Shown here: positions 26,257-38,990 of the stretch, in pieces
How positions within the stretch are numbered: position 1 is the stretch's first letter
Layout: every line of letters begins with the position of its first letter
Assembly: GCF_910589235.1 (NCBI RefSeq)
Contig: NC_060955.1
Span: 21,797,558-21,861,557 of the forward strand
Direction: 5' to 3'
Length of the DNA: 64,000 nucleotides
Source of the DNA: Vespa crabro
Lineage: Eukaryota; Arthropoda; Insecta; Hymenoptera; Vespidae
Made by a program: the position numbers and the translations under genes
Notes under the pieces: model-generated
The model's database searches: none
Seen by the model: the letters and a program-made list of their open reading frames with translations, nothing else
Told to the model about the DNA's origin: nothing

Positions 26257-27218
26257 TGTTCTACGAAGTAACAGGATGATTATAGTTGGCGTTGTGCATT
26301 AGATTGTGACGCTCACTCCCAGAAATCAAAAGATACTTCATATTTTTTGTTCATTCCACTTCCTGCCAGTTACGAAAGTGTCTGCTGTCTCTTCGTCTCA
26401 TTATCGAATCGACCAATTTTATTTTACCATATCCATCCTTCGCTCGCTTTTTTCTACATTATTGTCATTAGTTATTATTATATAACGTGCAATCGACAAA
26501 TAGGAAATCACGTTATTTATTTCCCCCCCCCCACCCGCTCCCCTCCGTCCCCCGTCGATACTTTCAACGGGAATGAACTTTCAAATTTGACATTAGACTT
26601 GCAAATTTGCGACGTCTAACGATAACGACAAATGATTGATATTTAATTAATAATAAGAAAATAATATTTTCCTTCGCGAGATAATATTTTAAATATATTA
26701 GAAGGAATTTTTAATATCATACATTTCGTAACTTTTTATTGAAAAATATAAAATATAATATAACGAATATCTAATTATAGCCTGAAAACTTTTATTTATT
26801 TAATCCTTTTATATAGATAATTTCTTGTTTGGACCTAGATCATTTCTTATTTAATTTCTTTTATTTTCTTTTCCTTTCTTCACCTTTTTTCTACCATAAA
26901 TGATGACTGGTAATAAAAGTATACACTACTATGATATTATAAAACTATTCTTTTCTTCTAAAAGAATTCTCTTGCCTTAAAACTTTTGAAAATACTTGTC
27001 TACTTCTCTCTTTCTATCTCTTTCTTTTATGTCATTTACTTTTTCACTTACTTTCATTTACTTTCTTTTCTTTGGTCAGGCAAATATTTTATAAATTTAA
27101 TCGACATAAGTATATAATTTTGTATTTCACGTTGGAGATATTTTTCAAATTTTTATTTGAAGTTATATACGTTAATATATGAAATCATTTTCTCGTAATG
27201 GAACGATCGTTTCTATGA
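26257..27218. other. Gene-free stretch
   Basis: Holds a C-run at 26522-26531 with flanking C-rich sequence to 26555, then AT-rich and pyrimidine-rich DNA. No supportable gene. Confidence 0.5.
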
Positions 27219-27518
27219 TTAAATTTCAACTGGAATTCGTTTCAAGTCGGCAATTCCAATTGCATGACAGTAATCTGACGCAAGGTAGGATATCTCTGAG
27301 AACTTTGTTATCCGCAAGTTCTTACTGAATAACACATCTCCTGAATTCAGTATATTCTCGACAGCTGGCGCATGCTGTGATCGCTTTTGCTCACTATCAT
27401 CGAGACTTTCCTTAACAAGCAGTATAATATCATCGTCCAATATTATTAGTTGAGATTCATTATATTTCGATATAAAGGTGAGGGTCGGTTTACAAATTCG
27501 AAAGTTTAATTGGCTCCT
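27219..27518 (-). other. Coding-like open frame, unassigned
   Basis: A 99-codon minus-strand frame with mixed composition, ending in TAA at 27219. Its core reads LVKESLDDSEQKRSQ, later SYLASDYCHAIGIADLKR. It has no ATG near its start and no clear acceptor, so it could be an exon, a gene relic or chance. No family recognised. Confidence 0.25.
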
Positions 27519-28527
27519 TTAAGACTCTCATTTTCTCTTGATAATTGATTAAAGTTAGAAGTTATACATATGTCATTTATTAATCGAATAATACGATTTT
27601 TCTTCTTCCCTTTTTATTTTTTTTTTTTTTTTGTTTGTTTGTTTTCTTTTTCAATAAGTATCTTAATTAAACAGATAATAGATTCAATTTATCTATTTAT
27701 TTATTTATTTATTTATTTATTTTCATTTTTATTTTATATTTTATATTTGATAATTCTATGTTCGAAATAATATTCATTAAAACAAATTTTGATCTCTATC
27801 AAATGACACAACTTTATCATTTCAATTTTAAGGAATTTGAGATATGATCTTCCTCTTTTTCTTTATTTACATCACGCCAAATGTCTAATCCTCCTTTCCA
27901 TCCGTGCATTGCGTACAAACTATTCAAGTTTATTGAACTTTCTCTTACCTTAAATCTCCGTTTATTTCTTGTAGCTCGTTCGCAAATAAACTATGGACGA
28001 TGCACTTTTCGTTACTATGCATATATATTCCTCGAACGAATTTTAAGAAAAATTTTAATCGTTATTTCGAAACATCGAATTCCATAACATAGAACGATAG
28101 AAGAAAAATATTTATTTATTTCATTTGTATTCGTTCATCGTTCATTATTAATTTAATCAAGATCAAAAGAGTAACGTTAAAAATAATCTCGAAAGGAAAT
28201 TCATAGAGTATCTCATTTTACAGATTTTCCATGTATACCTCCATTTTAATCGACACGCTAAACGTCATTTGAGGAAATTAATCCATTAAGTGATATCCAT
28301 TCAATTCAGAGAGTGGTACGTGTACAGTTACGTGTATCGTTATTCATAAAAATAAAAATACTAACGAGCTACCCCTCATCCCCTTATTCTCTCTCATCGC
28401 AACCCTCCAATCCTCCAAAGTCTCCAACATCACGAATGGCTAATGGATTCATCAAGCGGTCAAATTTGTTATCATAAATAGTTATAAAATTCTCGACAAT
28501 TTTGTTAATTTCGTCTCCTTTATCAGT

Positions 28528-28571
<44 letters not shown>

Positions 28572-28935
28572 TTTATGATTAATGTTCGCGGTATTGACCG
28601 GCACTTCGGTTGACTATTAGCCGACACTTTCAAACCACAAACTAATCCAGACTACGACAGGGGAAGTTAAAAGTGGTTGTCAAGAGTTTCCGGAAAATGA
28701 TAACGAATATGATACAATCAACATTCATTACTAAAATTAAATATTTATTAAATTTAATTTATTAAAAGAATTTATTAAACATTGTCTTCCTTCGTTTCTT
28801 TCCTTTTGAAATTTTTACTCATTAGACATATGTATGTATAATTATAATCGTTTTTAATTAATTGTCCAATCGAATTTTTATTTCGTAATTATTCATCGAT
28901 TCATTTAATTAAAATATTTTTAAAGATTCTCTTTA

Positions 28936-28966
<31 letters not shown>

Positions 28967-29160
28967 TTTGTTTTTTTGACCTTACAATTGTTTGAAAGTA
29001 TAACCATTTGACGTGTTACGATCAGTTCATACGTCTTTTTATTATTATTACAGCTGTTTTTAATATTATTGCTTTATAAATGTTTGTATATATATATCTA
29101 TATGTATATGTGTTTACGCTCAATGTTTTAAGATATTTTATGAAGTTTCTTGTTGTTGTT
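27519..29160. other. Gene-free stretch
   Basis: (TTTA)n at about 27690-27722, (TA)n at 28533-28562 and an (ATT)n patch at 28937-28964. Nothing coding is supportable. Confidence 0.6.
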
Positions 29161-29162
29161 AC

Positions 29163-29250
<88 letters not shown>

Positions 29251-29260
29251 ATTATTATTA
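29161..29260. repeat. (ATT)n array at the 3' border of a retroelement relic
   Basis: About 30 ATT units; on the minus strand this is (TAA/AAT)n. It lies directly after the last recognisable codons of the retroelement relic that runs from 30035 down to 29282. Confidence 0.95.
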
Positions 29261-29281
29261 TTTCTTGTTTTCGCAGATTAA

Positions 29282-29352
29282 TTCTGATCTTCTAGAACAT
29301 CTTGCAGGCTGATTCCAAGGATAGTCTTTATTTAGAATCTTCTGTTTATGAA

Positions 29353-29414
<62 letters not shown>

Positions 29415-30035
29415 TTTGAGAAATTTTTGAGTGAGTGGGCAAGTGTATCCGGTATGACTGTTTTCTGTAAAAGTATGTATATAGTTTGAGAGAGATCAAG
29501 TGCTTTTAGTGTTTATTTTATGATTGAAATATTTTGATATAATTTCGATAAATAAAATAATGATTGTGATTAATTTCTACTTTGTCATAATTCGTTTAAT
29601 TATTTTTATTAATTATACTTCTTTATTTTTTCTCTTGTTTTTTTTTTTTTTTTTTTATTTTTTTCTATATACTTATTGTATGTATGTATTTGGAATGCAT
29701 AACTTCTAGGATATAAATAGTCTTCGTTGATTTATCAACGTGACATCTGACTTGTGTTATGATGTTATATTGTCTGTGATAATTCTAAGTTGATGTTCAT
29801 ACGTTTATTAGTTTACATTTTACGGCCAATTCTTGAGATACATATTTTTAACCACATTGTCATGTTTCCTGACATATTCTTTATTAGTTAGTATATTACA
29901 TCCTCCTGTTATGTAGTCTATTGTTTCCTATCTGCCATTTACACATCCTGCATTTATATGTTGGAATGTTACGATCTTTGATGATATGTTTATTGTAGTA
30001 TCCTTTTTTGATTATCGAATATATATTATGAATTC
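29282..30035 (-). mobile_element. Decayed non-LTR retrotransposon fragment, copy B (C-terminal zinc knuckle and endonuclease region)
   Basis: Read on the minus strand with frameshifts and stops, the fragment shows the conserved order of the C-terminal part of R2/R4/Dong-type elements. First KDRNIPTYKCRMC (29935-29975), then ETIDYITGGC (29899-29928) with the zinc-knuckle His replaced by Tyr. Next RKHDNVVKNMY, a TDNIT stretch and a KSDVTLIN stretch where the endonuclease PD motif should be. Later come KTVIPDTLAHSLKNFS (about 29426-29473) and TILGISLQDVLED near 29285-29325. A (TA)n at 29356-29407 interrupts it. There is no intact frame, so it is dead. The clade is my inference from motif order. 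Confidence 0.7.
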
Positions 30036-30042
30036 AATTTTT

Positions 30043-30110
30043 TTCTTATTATTATTATTATTATTTTTTTTTTTATTATTATTATTGTTGTTGTTGTTGT
30101 TGTTGTTGTT
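30043..30110. repeat. (ATT)n and (TTG)n array between the two retroelement relics
   Basis: ATT units followed by TTG units (about 30085-30110). On the minus strand this is a TAA-type array, placed exactly after copy A and before copy B. Confidence 0.9.
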
Positions 30111-30500
30111 ATGAAGGATAGGCCAAATAATTTCCGCACAATTTTGGATATTATATTTTGTATGTTGATACAAAATAAGATCTATATATATAATAAGATA
30201 TATATATATATATATTTTATATTTTGTATCAATGATTTCGGAGCAATACCTGTTGTGGATATGATCAAAGATATTATTTTTATATTTTATTGCTTCCAGA
30301 TATCCTTCAAAACTGTCACTAGTGGTGCATATTTGTGTTTTTATTTTTTTTATCCTTTTTATGTTTTATATTTAATTCATTAATGATTGCGATGTCTATT
30401 AAGTATCTGATTTTATTTGTATTGTGGATGTATGTTATATCCGGTCTGTTGTGTGCTTATTGTCTTGTATATATTTAGTACTGTGTCTCAATATAATTTA
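30111..30500 (-). mobile_element. Decayed non-LTR retrotransposon fragment, copy A (endonuclease and C-terminus)
   Basis: On the minus strand the fragment reads NRPDITYIHNTNKIRYLIDIA (split here as NRPDITYI and LIDIAI, 30385-30450). This is the PD...D core of the restriction-like endonuclease. After a frameshift come KYAPLVTVLKDIW (about 30293-30335), IISTTGIAPKSL (about 30230-30265) and, after a (TA)n insertion, KIVRKLFGL (about 30120-30146). The order matches the tail of the same element type as copy B, so copy A lies upstream of copy B in the same orientation. The frame is broken many times. An (ATT)n array at 30514-30565 borders it on the other side. Confidence 0.7.
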
Positions 30501-30513
30501 ACTTCTTTTATTG

Positions 30514-30565
30514 TCATTATTATTATTATTATTATTACTATTATTATTATTATTATTATTATTAT
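30514..30565. repeat. (ATT)n array at the 5' border of retroelement copy A
   Basis: About 17 ATT units with one ACT interruption. It is the third TAA-type array around the two relics. Confidence 0.95.
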
Positions 30566-31551
30566 GAAGTTCTTCAAAAATCTATAAAAAAAAAAAAAGA
30601 AAAAACTTCTGTAAGAGTCAATGACATCGAATATAAAAATATATAGATATAGATACACCTATGAATCATAGGAAAAATCTTGTCACGTCTATAAAAGAAA
30701 AACATAATTTCATACATACGTATGTATGCCTATTAGATTTTTCCGTTAAATAGCATAAAATCGTTGTGCATTAATTAAATCGTACTCTCATCGTGTCGTG
30801 ACGTAATCCGCAACTAAAGTTATTTTTGTTTTATATATACTATACGTTCTGAGTATTTCTTGCCTTTTAATCTTGGAGGAGACCGTTACTAAGCGGAATT
30901 CAAAACACATTTCCATAAATTTAATCCAAACGGTTAAAAGTTTTCATTATGAAAAATAAATGAATTATCCTCGCTGTCTAACATATCGAAAGAAAAAAAA
31001 TGATGCTGTTTTCTTACGCTTCTTTTGATTTATTTCATTTAACATTCCAATAAATTTTATCGAACGTTAAATTTTATCGTAATGAAAATTTCGTGATTCG
31101 ACTAAGGACCAATATTATTATATTTTCACTTTAACATATATATCATTATAAAATAAATTCTATAAGATGGCTATTGATATTCTTCGGTCGACGATCGCTA
31201 TTATATACAGAAAATTGCATGGGAAGTCCAAGTCAATTATTATTTACCTACATCACAATTGCAATGATGCTGAATCGATAACAATTATTGTTTTCTTGAT
31301 ACGTCTTTGTTTTCACTCTTTCTCTCTCTCTCTTTCTCTCTCTCCCTCTCTCTCTCTCTCTTTCTCCCTTTGTGTGCGTGTGATTAACACCTGTCTAATA
31401 ATTTATACAGTAACATTAAATCATCTTTGAATTCTCATCAACATAAATACTGTCTAATCATTTTTATTTTTATATAAATTATCGTTATCATTATTAACAT
31501 TCCAAAGATCATCGAAATATATTCCGTAAATTTCTGATAATATATAAAGAT

Positions 31552-31592
<41 letters not shown>

Positions 31593-31867
31593 TTACAAAT
31601 TCGAGTTACATAATCTCTATTTGAAAGATCTCAAGGACTATGAGGTTTATTATTTTTACTTACGATCAAACTTACCTTCGAAAAGAGAGTGATGTTAAAA
31701 GAAAAAAAAACAACACAGACACACACACACATACATACATACGCATAAAGAAATTTATTATATGTTCGATCGAATCAAAAGATATTAATCAAAGTTAATT
31801 CAACATTGTAACGGGCTTATGACAATAGTCGATCAGAATGTATTGTAGCGTTTAGTTGACGCTTCCA
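30566..31867. other. Gene-free stretch
   Basis: Contains a (CT)n tract at 31320-31363, a (GA)n tract at 31557-31588 and a short (AC)n at 31718-31730. No supportable gene. Confidence 0.6.
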
Positions 31868-32059
31868 ATGGCAGATAACATAGAGAAACGTAATAGAGAC
31901 ACTGATATATACAAACATTTTACACAGATGTCGCAAGAAACAAAAACTATCATAGATCGTACTGAACACGATTCGCACAGGTAGTTCGTCCAACAGTCTC
32001 CAACAGACAAGAGTGAGAACGGTCCATGTGAGAGTTTCATCATCCTTTATTTTACATAA
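31868..32059 (+). other. Coding-like frame with one TAG / possible first exon
   Basis: ATG at 31868 opens a hydrophilic frame (MADNIEKRNRDTDIYKHF...) that stops at TAG 31982. It then continues open in the same frame to TAA at 32057. The TAG overlaps a splice-donor-like CACAG|GTAGTT at 31980/31981, so 31868-31980 could be a first coding exon. The alternative is a pseudogene with one nonsense change. No family recognised. Confidence 0.25.
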
Positions 32060-32397
32060 ATCACATCTTTCAGGTATCAGTAAAACCAGTTTATTCTAAT
32101 TAATCGATCCGTCTCAATTACAAAATACACGTAGAAACATACATACGTAATTATTAAATAGTCTTCTAACACATAACACGTTTTAATATATCGTTTAATA
32201 TATAGTAACTCGTTTACTTATGCATTATATATCATAAGTATTGATCGTAGAAGAGAATTAATATAAGATACACCGAAATATATATATATATGCAATCTGT
32301 AAGTCAAATTTGAAGCGACAGTTTTGACCTTCTGTGAAGCGTAAAACGTGTTTACGAAGCGAATAATTCTCAAAATATACATATATAAGTATTTATA

Positions 32398-32440
<43 letters not shown>

Positions 32441-32930
32441 TTGACGACTAGTCGAGATTTTCTGAAAATTAGGTAAATCAATAAAACTACAAAAAAAAAA
32501 AGAAAGAGGACTTACGAATTTTGGAAGTTGATCGATAACATATTGATTGAATTGAGAACATCGACAACGAATTTGAAGAATGATCGATCGAATAAAACTC
32601 GTCGTAAGTAGGTAAGTATTATATCGCCTTATACGATCTTTGATCCATTGATAAATTTATTTGGCAATTTAATGAGAAGAAGAAGAAAAAGAAGAAGAAA
32701 CAAAAAAGGAGACAAATAGAAATAATAATTATAAATTAATAGGGGTGTTTCGTGGTTCAGAAAGGAAAGGAACAAGAGGATGAGAATTTAAACGAAATAA
32801 TTTAACGTTTAAAAAAGGAAAAAAGGAAAAGGAAATAATATATAAATTTCTTTTATATGTAAGTTTAACAATTTCCATGAATAATATGAAAATATAATTT
32901 GAAGCGTCAAGTTTTTGAACAAATCATAAC
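32060..32930. other. Gene-free stretch
   Basis: TA-rich tracts at 32279-32292 and 32397-32436, otherwise AT-rich DNA without a supportable gene. Confidence 0.6.
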
Positions 32931-33588
32931 CGTATCTTGGTCTTTGCGGTTTAACATATCCAAACCAAGGTCGGGGGCTAGCAATATCGTCTATCGTCGC
33001 TTGAAAAGCTAACGAAGAAAGCCGAGTCGATCAGTAACGGCGCTGACAGCAGATAGAACGAAAGAACGGATTCGAAAGGACAAGCATAGACAAAGTTTAT
33101 ATCTCTACGAAAATAGAGGTACAGAGTGACAGACAAAAAATTATTATTTTATTACATATGTCTATGACAAGTTTTACTATTTTTCATTTATAGAATAGAA
33201 GAAAGAAAAGAAAAAAGAACGAAGGAAAAGAACAAAAGAAGAAGAGGACGACGAAGACGACGAAGAAGACGAAGAAAAAGAAAAAGAAGAAAAAGACGAG
33301 AAGAAAAAAGAAGGTGTATATAGATGAATTTTTTTTGTTTCTTTTTCCTTTTTTCTTTTTTCTTTACATCATTGAAAAGCGAATAGGAAAAAGGAAAAAT
33401 AATATATTGTTATCACGTGACTTCGACCTTCCTCAACCATTTGAACGTTCTCTCTTATATGTCTTTATCTTCCTTTGAGGATCTTTTCAAGGAGATTCAA
33501 AGAGAGAAAAAGAGAGAGAGAGAGAAAGAGAAAGATAAAAAGGAAGAAGGAAGATATAAGAAGAGTAAGAAATAAATCGAGCATCAAA
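32931..33588 (+). promoter_or_regulatory. spätzle promoter and 5' UTR region
   Basis: A GC-richer block at 32935-33115 includes an initiator-like TCAGT at about 33030. It is followed by a purine-rich segment (33195-33320, 33483-33560) that leads to the spätzle ATG at 33589. I infer a start site near 33030. A UTR intron cannot be excluded. Confidence 0.35.
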
Positions 33589-34199
33589 ATGGCGAAGAGT
33601 CATCTTGGTGTTGATTATCACCTTTTCAAGATCGTGGTCAAGGCTATTCTTCTACTCTGGGTACGTTTGCTTCAGCAAGATATTATCATACGTATGAATT
33701 ATCATCTTATTGTTTTTTCTTTTTTTTTTTTTGTAGAAATGTTCTTTTCTTCTTTTTCTTCATCTTCTTCTTCTTCTTTTTTCTTTTCTTTTATTCTTTC
33801 ACTATGATCATTAATGAACGTTAATTTTTTTCTTTTTCTTTTTTCTTTTTTTTTTTTTCTTCAAGACAGCTAACATTATAATTTCCTTATATTAAATCTA
33901 TAGTATATTAATAATTTTTATTTGCACGTAAGATCAAAGAATACTTTCACTAATCTTATCGATTAATAATTGAAGCTATAAGATAAAAAAGATTAATCGA
34001 TCTGTATTGTTAAACATTTATTTAAAAATTTTCATCTTCATTGTCTCTAAGCTTATCGTCAAAGTAATTAAATCATTATTATCAGATTGTTTAAATCTCT
34101 TCATCGGTACTAACGAAGCAAATCAAGTTGAAAAGAAATATTATTGACTCATCCGAATTTAATTGAATTCCTCTTTCTCTTATCTTCTTAATCATATCG

Positions 34200-34247
<48 letters not shown>

Positions 34248-34885
34248 CTATAAATATATTATCTATCTAGTGTGCATATATACATACATATGTATACTCC
34301 GTGTTTTCTAATCATAGATTTCTAATCGTTGATTTTAAACATTACGTATATGAATTTAAATTTCTTTTGTTTATCTTAATACATCTCGTGCTTGAAGAAT
34401 ATTAAAGAATATAAAAGAATGGCCCGTACTTCAATAGTTTATCTTCAATATCAAAAGCCTTGATTTAATAGCTTATACAATATTTATCTTTATCGGTTAT
34501 TAAAAATTATCGATTCTCGTAGATAATGAAATCAAAGAATTTTATCGTGGAGAAGAGAAATACGGAAAAATAAAGGAAAGGAAATAAGTTGTCGAGTTTG
34601 AATATCTTTAAATAAGAACTGACGAGAGAATTATCGACGATCTTATTAAGGAAGGAAATACGAGATTAACTTCTTGTTTATTCGTTTCATCTTTTCTTTT
34701 CCTTTTTTTTTCTTTCTTTTTTCTTCTTTTCTTTATTTTTTTTAATTTTTTTTTTATATTTTAATCTTATTTTTTTCTTTGAAAAAAGAAAAGAAAAAAG
34801 TAATATGTAGTTGCTCGTTGGAAATGGTTCAATAAATCGGATTATTATTTTCTATTAATATAATTTTATTTATATTACGATATTT

Positions 34886-34929
<44 letters not shown>

Positions 34930-35187
34930 TTAAATGAACGAACTTAAATAATATTTATTAGGATAAAATTAATTATTTTATATTATAGAGTATAATTGGT
35001 TGTTAATTTATTTCGATTAGACAATCATCTTTATATCGGCAACGATTTTATTAAAGGCTTATCTGTCAGAGATTTTATAAAAAACTTTTATTCATAATAA
35101 TAATAAAAGTTTTATTAGGATAAATTTTGATTACTTTTCTCATTATTTTCTCAATTTTTTATTCTTCATTTTCTTCTTCTTCTTCTT

Positions 35188-35250
<63 letters not shown>

Positions 35251-35857
35251 ATTTTACTTTCATATGGTCGTACATTTAAATGAACATAATTCGATTATTT
35301 TTTATATATAAAAGATATGATACAATTATTATACTATTAATTGAATATAATTTATAAATAATAAATTAAAATGTAATGATAAAAGAATATTCGATGGTGT
35401 CAATTACAGGTATCAATTCAGGAAAGCAAAATAACATCGATGACTAATAATAATGACTTAAAATAAATTTAAATAATAATTAATAAAATTCATTAATAAA
35501 AATTGAGATTATTTTCTTCAGATTAATAAAGAACGGTTAAATTGTTTTTTACAATAAATTTAAATAACAATTAATAATATTCATTGATCGAAATCGCAAT
35601 TATTTCTTTTGATTGTGTTTTTAAAGGAAAGAAAAAAAAATAAATAAATAAAATGAAATAAAATAAAATAAAATAAAATAAAATAAAAATTAAAGGCTTC
35701 TTCATTTCTTTTAATCGCGAATTTCAATAAACTGGTTCAAAGGAATCATTCAAATTTTTCATTCTACAATCATTATTTTTTCTACGTCAAATACGTTCTT
35801 TATATGCCAGCTGCATTACTACGATTTCACGATAATCACGAATATCTTTTCGTTTAC

Positions 35858-35898
<41 letters not shown>

Positions 35899-38035
35899 CC
35901 TCCCTCTCTCTCGCTCTTTTCTCGTACTCTTTAATCAAAAGGAAAGGTCGTAATTAGCATTTCTAACGAATTGTTCTGGAATTGCAGATTGCAGTTGAGA
36001 CAAATAGCGATTCACAAGCAAAATTTAATGAGAGATATGACATTGATCGACCTTCATATCCTCCCTGGTACAAACAATATATGCATAATATACAACGTAA
36101 GTTACATCAAAGATAATAAGATAATAATACTTTTACAATTGTATGTTTAATTTCTTTTATTTTTCTAATCAATATAACGATATCGCAAATGTATGATCAT
36201 ATCGTTTGCAGAATTATCATTTTTACATCGTCGATCTTCAATTATAAATTTTATATTATTGTCCGAAAATGATAATACTCACTGTTTGAAAAATAAAAAC
36301 TAAGAAAATTGTTTTTCTTATTTTTAAACTCTTATATTATTCATAATGATAATAAATAAATTTCTTATTTTTTTCTTATTATTAAATAATAAAGTGATGT
36401 CAATTTATCAAACGATATTTTGATTTTAATAGGAAAGGTTAATGTAGACGACCAAATATTCTTCCCTAATGAAGGTGGTAAATCTCAGATGCGAAATTTC
36501 GAAAATCCATACATATGCAAGAATAAAACCTATTGCGAGGAAACTCCTTATTATCCTAATGAATTCGTGAAAAATAAATTAGAAAATAATAAGAACTTAA
36601 TGAAGTTCGCTATTAATGATTACGTAAGTAACTAATGGAAAAAATAATAAAAAAAAAAATAAATAAATAAAAAAACAATGAACGTTTCTTCATTCTCTTA
36701 TTTTCTTTCGATTTTAATGAATCTTTTGATCGATTACTCGTCATCTAGATACCAGATCAATTAGACTTATCAGAAAGAATAGACGCGAAGGACGAATCGC
36801 CGATGTGTCTATCTCTTGTAAGTAAAAAATTTTCTCTTAAAAAATCATTGAATTTTTTTTATTCTTTTTTCTCTTCTGTTTTTTTCTTTTTTTTTTTTTT
36901 TTTTCTTTTTTTTGATCCGTTAATCACATAAATCCGTTTATTTATTGATTTATCGTTAAATAAATTATTTGTTCTCGCACTTATTATTAACACATTAATT
37001 GCCAAACTAATTTTGCATCAATCATTATGTTAATGTGATAACATTCTTAAACTTTAAAAAAAAAAATTATAATTATAATTTTTCATTTTAAACTTTACTA
37101 TTATTACGAAAATATACATTGAAAAATCTTTTAAATATTACAAAAGATATCTTCAATAAGTTTTAAATAATTTCTATAAAATCAAACGACAATTGTCATT
37201 GTTAACATTCAAAACATTTAAATAAATATATTTTCAAATTATATTTCTAAAATATACAATACTTCTAATATTAAGAATCATTAATTCATTTAAACTTACC
37301 TCTATCATTATCTTATCTAATTTTATTTTGAATGAAAAAAAATTTCGTATTAAAATCAACGATAGAATATCTTCTCAATTAATAGATCTCCTTTATAGAA
37401 AGTACATTCTTTTAAAGTGTTAATGAAAAGATTAATTTTGATCGATTCAATTGTGATCTACAGGAAAGAGTGATTTATCCTAAAACGGCACAAACTGTTA
37501 AGGGAGAGTGGCTATTCGTAGCACAAATGGAAGATTATTTCTCACAGGGCATACGCATTGAAACTTGTTTGTAAGTCAATATTTATACTTTTATCATATC
37601 AATTTGTATCTATAGAAAATCTATAAAACCAATAGTTCGCTAAATAATATTTATCTTGGAAAGGAAGAACAGGAAGACTTTTTCATTTTGTTCTTCTCTT
37701 TTTTTTTTTTTTATTTTTTTGTTTCTTTTTTTCTTTCTTTTTTTTTTTTTTTTTCTTGACAAATCTTCCTTCTTCAAAAGAATCTAATGTATGAGACATC
37801 TTATATACGCGCATACGTATGTATTTATAATATAATAGACATATAAATATATTTGTTTTTCAGGGTAAACTCTGCACCATGTCAATTTGTTGAACAAATA
37901 AAGGGTTATGTGTCAAGTTGTGAACAAAAATACATTTATCGTCAGCTTCTCGCAGTCGATAAAGAACTTTTAACAACGGAATTATTTCGCTTCCCTTCGA
38001 GCTGCTGTTGCTCCGTCAAATACGCCCAATCTTAA
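33589..38035 (+). CDS. spz: Spätzle, Toll-ligand cystine-knot pro-protein (complete, 6 exons, 239 aa)
   Basis: Secreted precursor of the Toll receptor ligand, activated by a serine-protease cascade in immunity and dorsoventral patterning. Exons: 33589-33660, 35988-36096, 36433-36623, 36749-36817, 37464-37570, 37864-38035; all GT-AG and phase-consistent. Residues about 13-28 are the hydrophobic part of the signal peptide. The pro-domain holds the ICKNKTYCEETPYYP motif (88-102) typical of the family, with an N-glycosylation site at Asn91. Arg134 (LSER|IDAK) is a plausible activation site. The cystine knot spans about 144-232 with cysteines at 144, 182, 189, 202, 230, 231 and 232. Its W163 and QGIRIETC, CEQKYIYRQLLA and FRFPSSC motifs identify it. 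The count of seven cysteines is normal for spätzle; the C-terminal cluster is shifted. Length and single short knot fit Spz1 better than the larger Spz2-6. Confidence 0.93.
33661..35987 (+). other. spätzle intron 1
   Basis: A 2.3-kb intron, the largest of the gene. It contains (TA)n at 34202-34242, an A-run at 34892-34916, (GA)n at 35190-35247, (TAAAA)n-like sequence at 35650-35690 and (TC)n at 35863-35912. No nested gene seen. Confidence 0.8.
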
Positions 38036-38172
38036 TCATATCAGAAGAAATATTCATTGCTTTACTATCGTTCTATTTGCCTTTTTTCTTCCTTTTCTCT
38101 TCAAAATTGCAATCAATTCGATAGACAAGTATCAAAAACACGAAAAGAGTATTCATTTTATCTCTTTTTTTT

Positions 38173-38210
<38 letters not shown>

Positions 38211-38279
38211 TAAATATCGAATATTCTAAACCCGAATACCTTTCTTAGTTTTAAATGATATATTGTAAATTCTATTATA

Positions 38280-38311
<32 letters not shown>

Positions 38312-38742
38312 AAATATATATATATTTATTATTTATTATAATATATAATATTTAAAATAAATATATATATATATATATTTTATATATTATATATATATAT
38401 ATATACATATTTAATTACAATATATTTAAATATATGTTTCTTACGTAAGAAATGAAAAATGAAAAATATGCTTGAAGACTTTGTTACGTGATGATATCGT
38501 TTTGAGAACTGTATTTGTACATTCGACATAAGAAAAAAAAAAAAAAAAAATAAAATAAAGCGCAAATATAAAAAAATAACAAATAACGAATAATCTGCAT
38601 ATTCATGTTATGTGATTTCGTATAAAGGAAGACTTCTAATCTAAAATAAATAAATGCATACAATAAAACACGCTTATATTTGTCTCCAAATATTTTTTTC
38701 TACTAATGTATTTCTATCTTCGTTTTCTCTTTCCCTTTTTTT

Positions 38743-38778
<36 letters not shown>

Positions 38779-38990
38779 GTTATATACATATATATATATA
38801 TATATCGAAAAATTTTATAAAAATACTCATAACTCTACCCTTCTCGAAAATCAACTAAATTCTTCCCCTGTCCTTTTCGTTTCGTTCATTTCCATTAATC
38901 ATTTCTTTTTTTTTTTTTTTCCCCCCATTTCTTCCCACTACTTTGTCTCCATCGACGCGAATAAAACTCTACCTTTGTTGAAATATCCTT
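38036..38990. other. spätzle 3' flank
   Basis: A poly-T run at 38178-38208 and TA-rich DNA at 38276-38410 follow the stop codon. AATAAA at 38554-38559 is a possible polyadenylation signal. A (CT)n tract lies at 38750-38774. No further gene. Confidence 0.5.
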
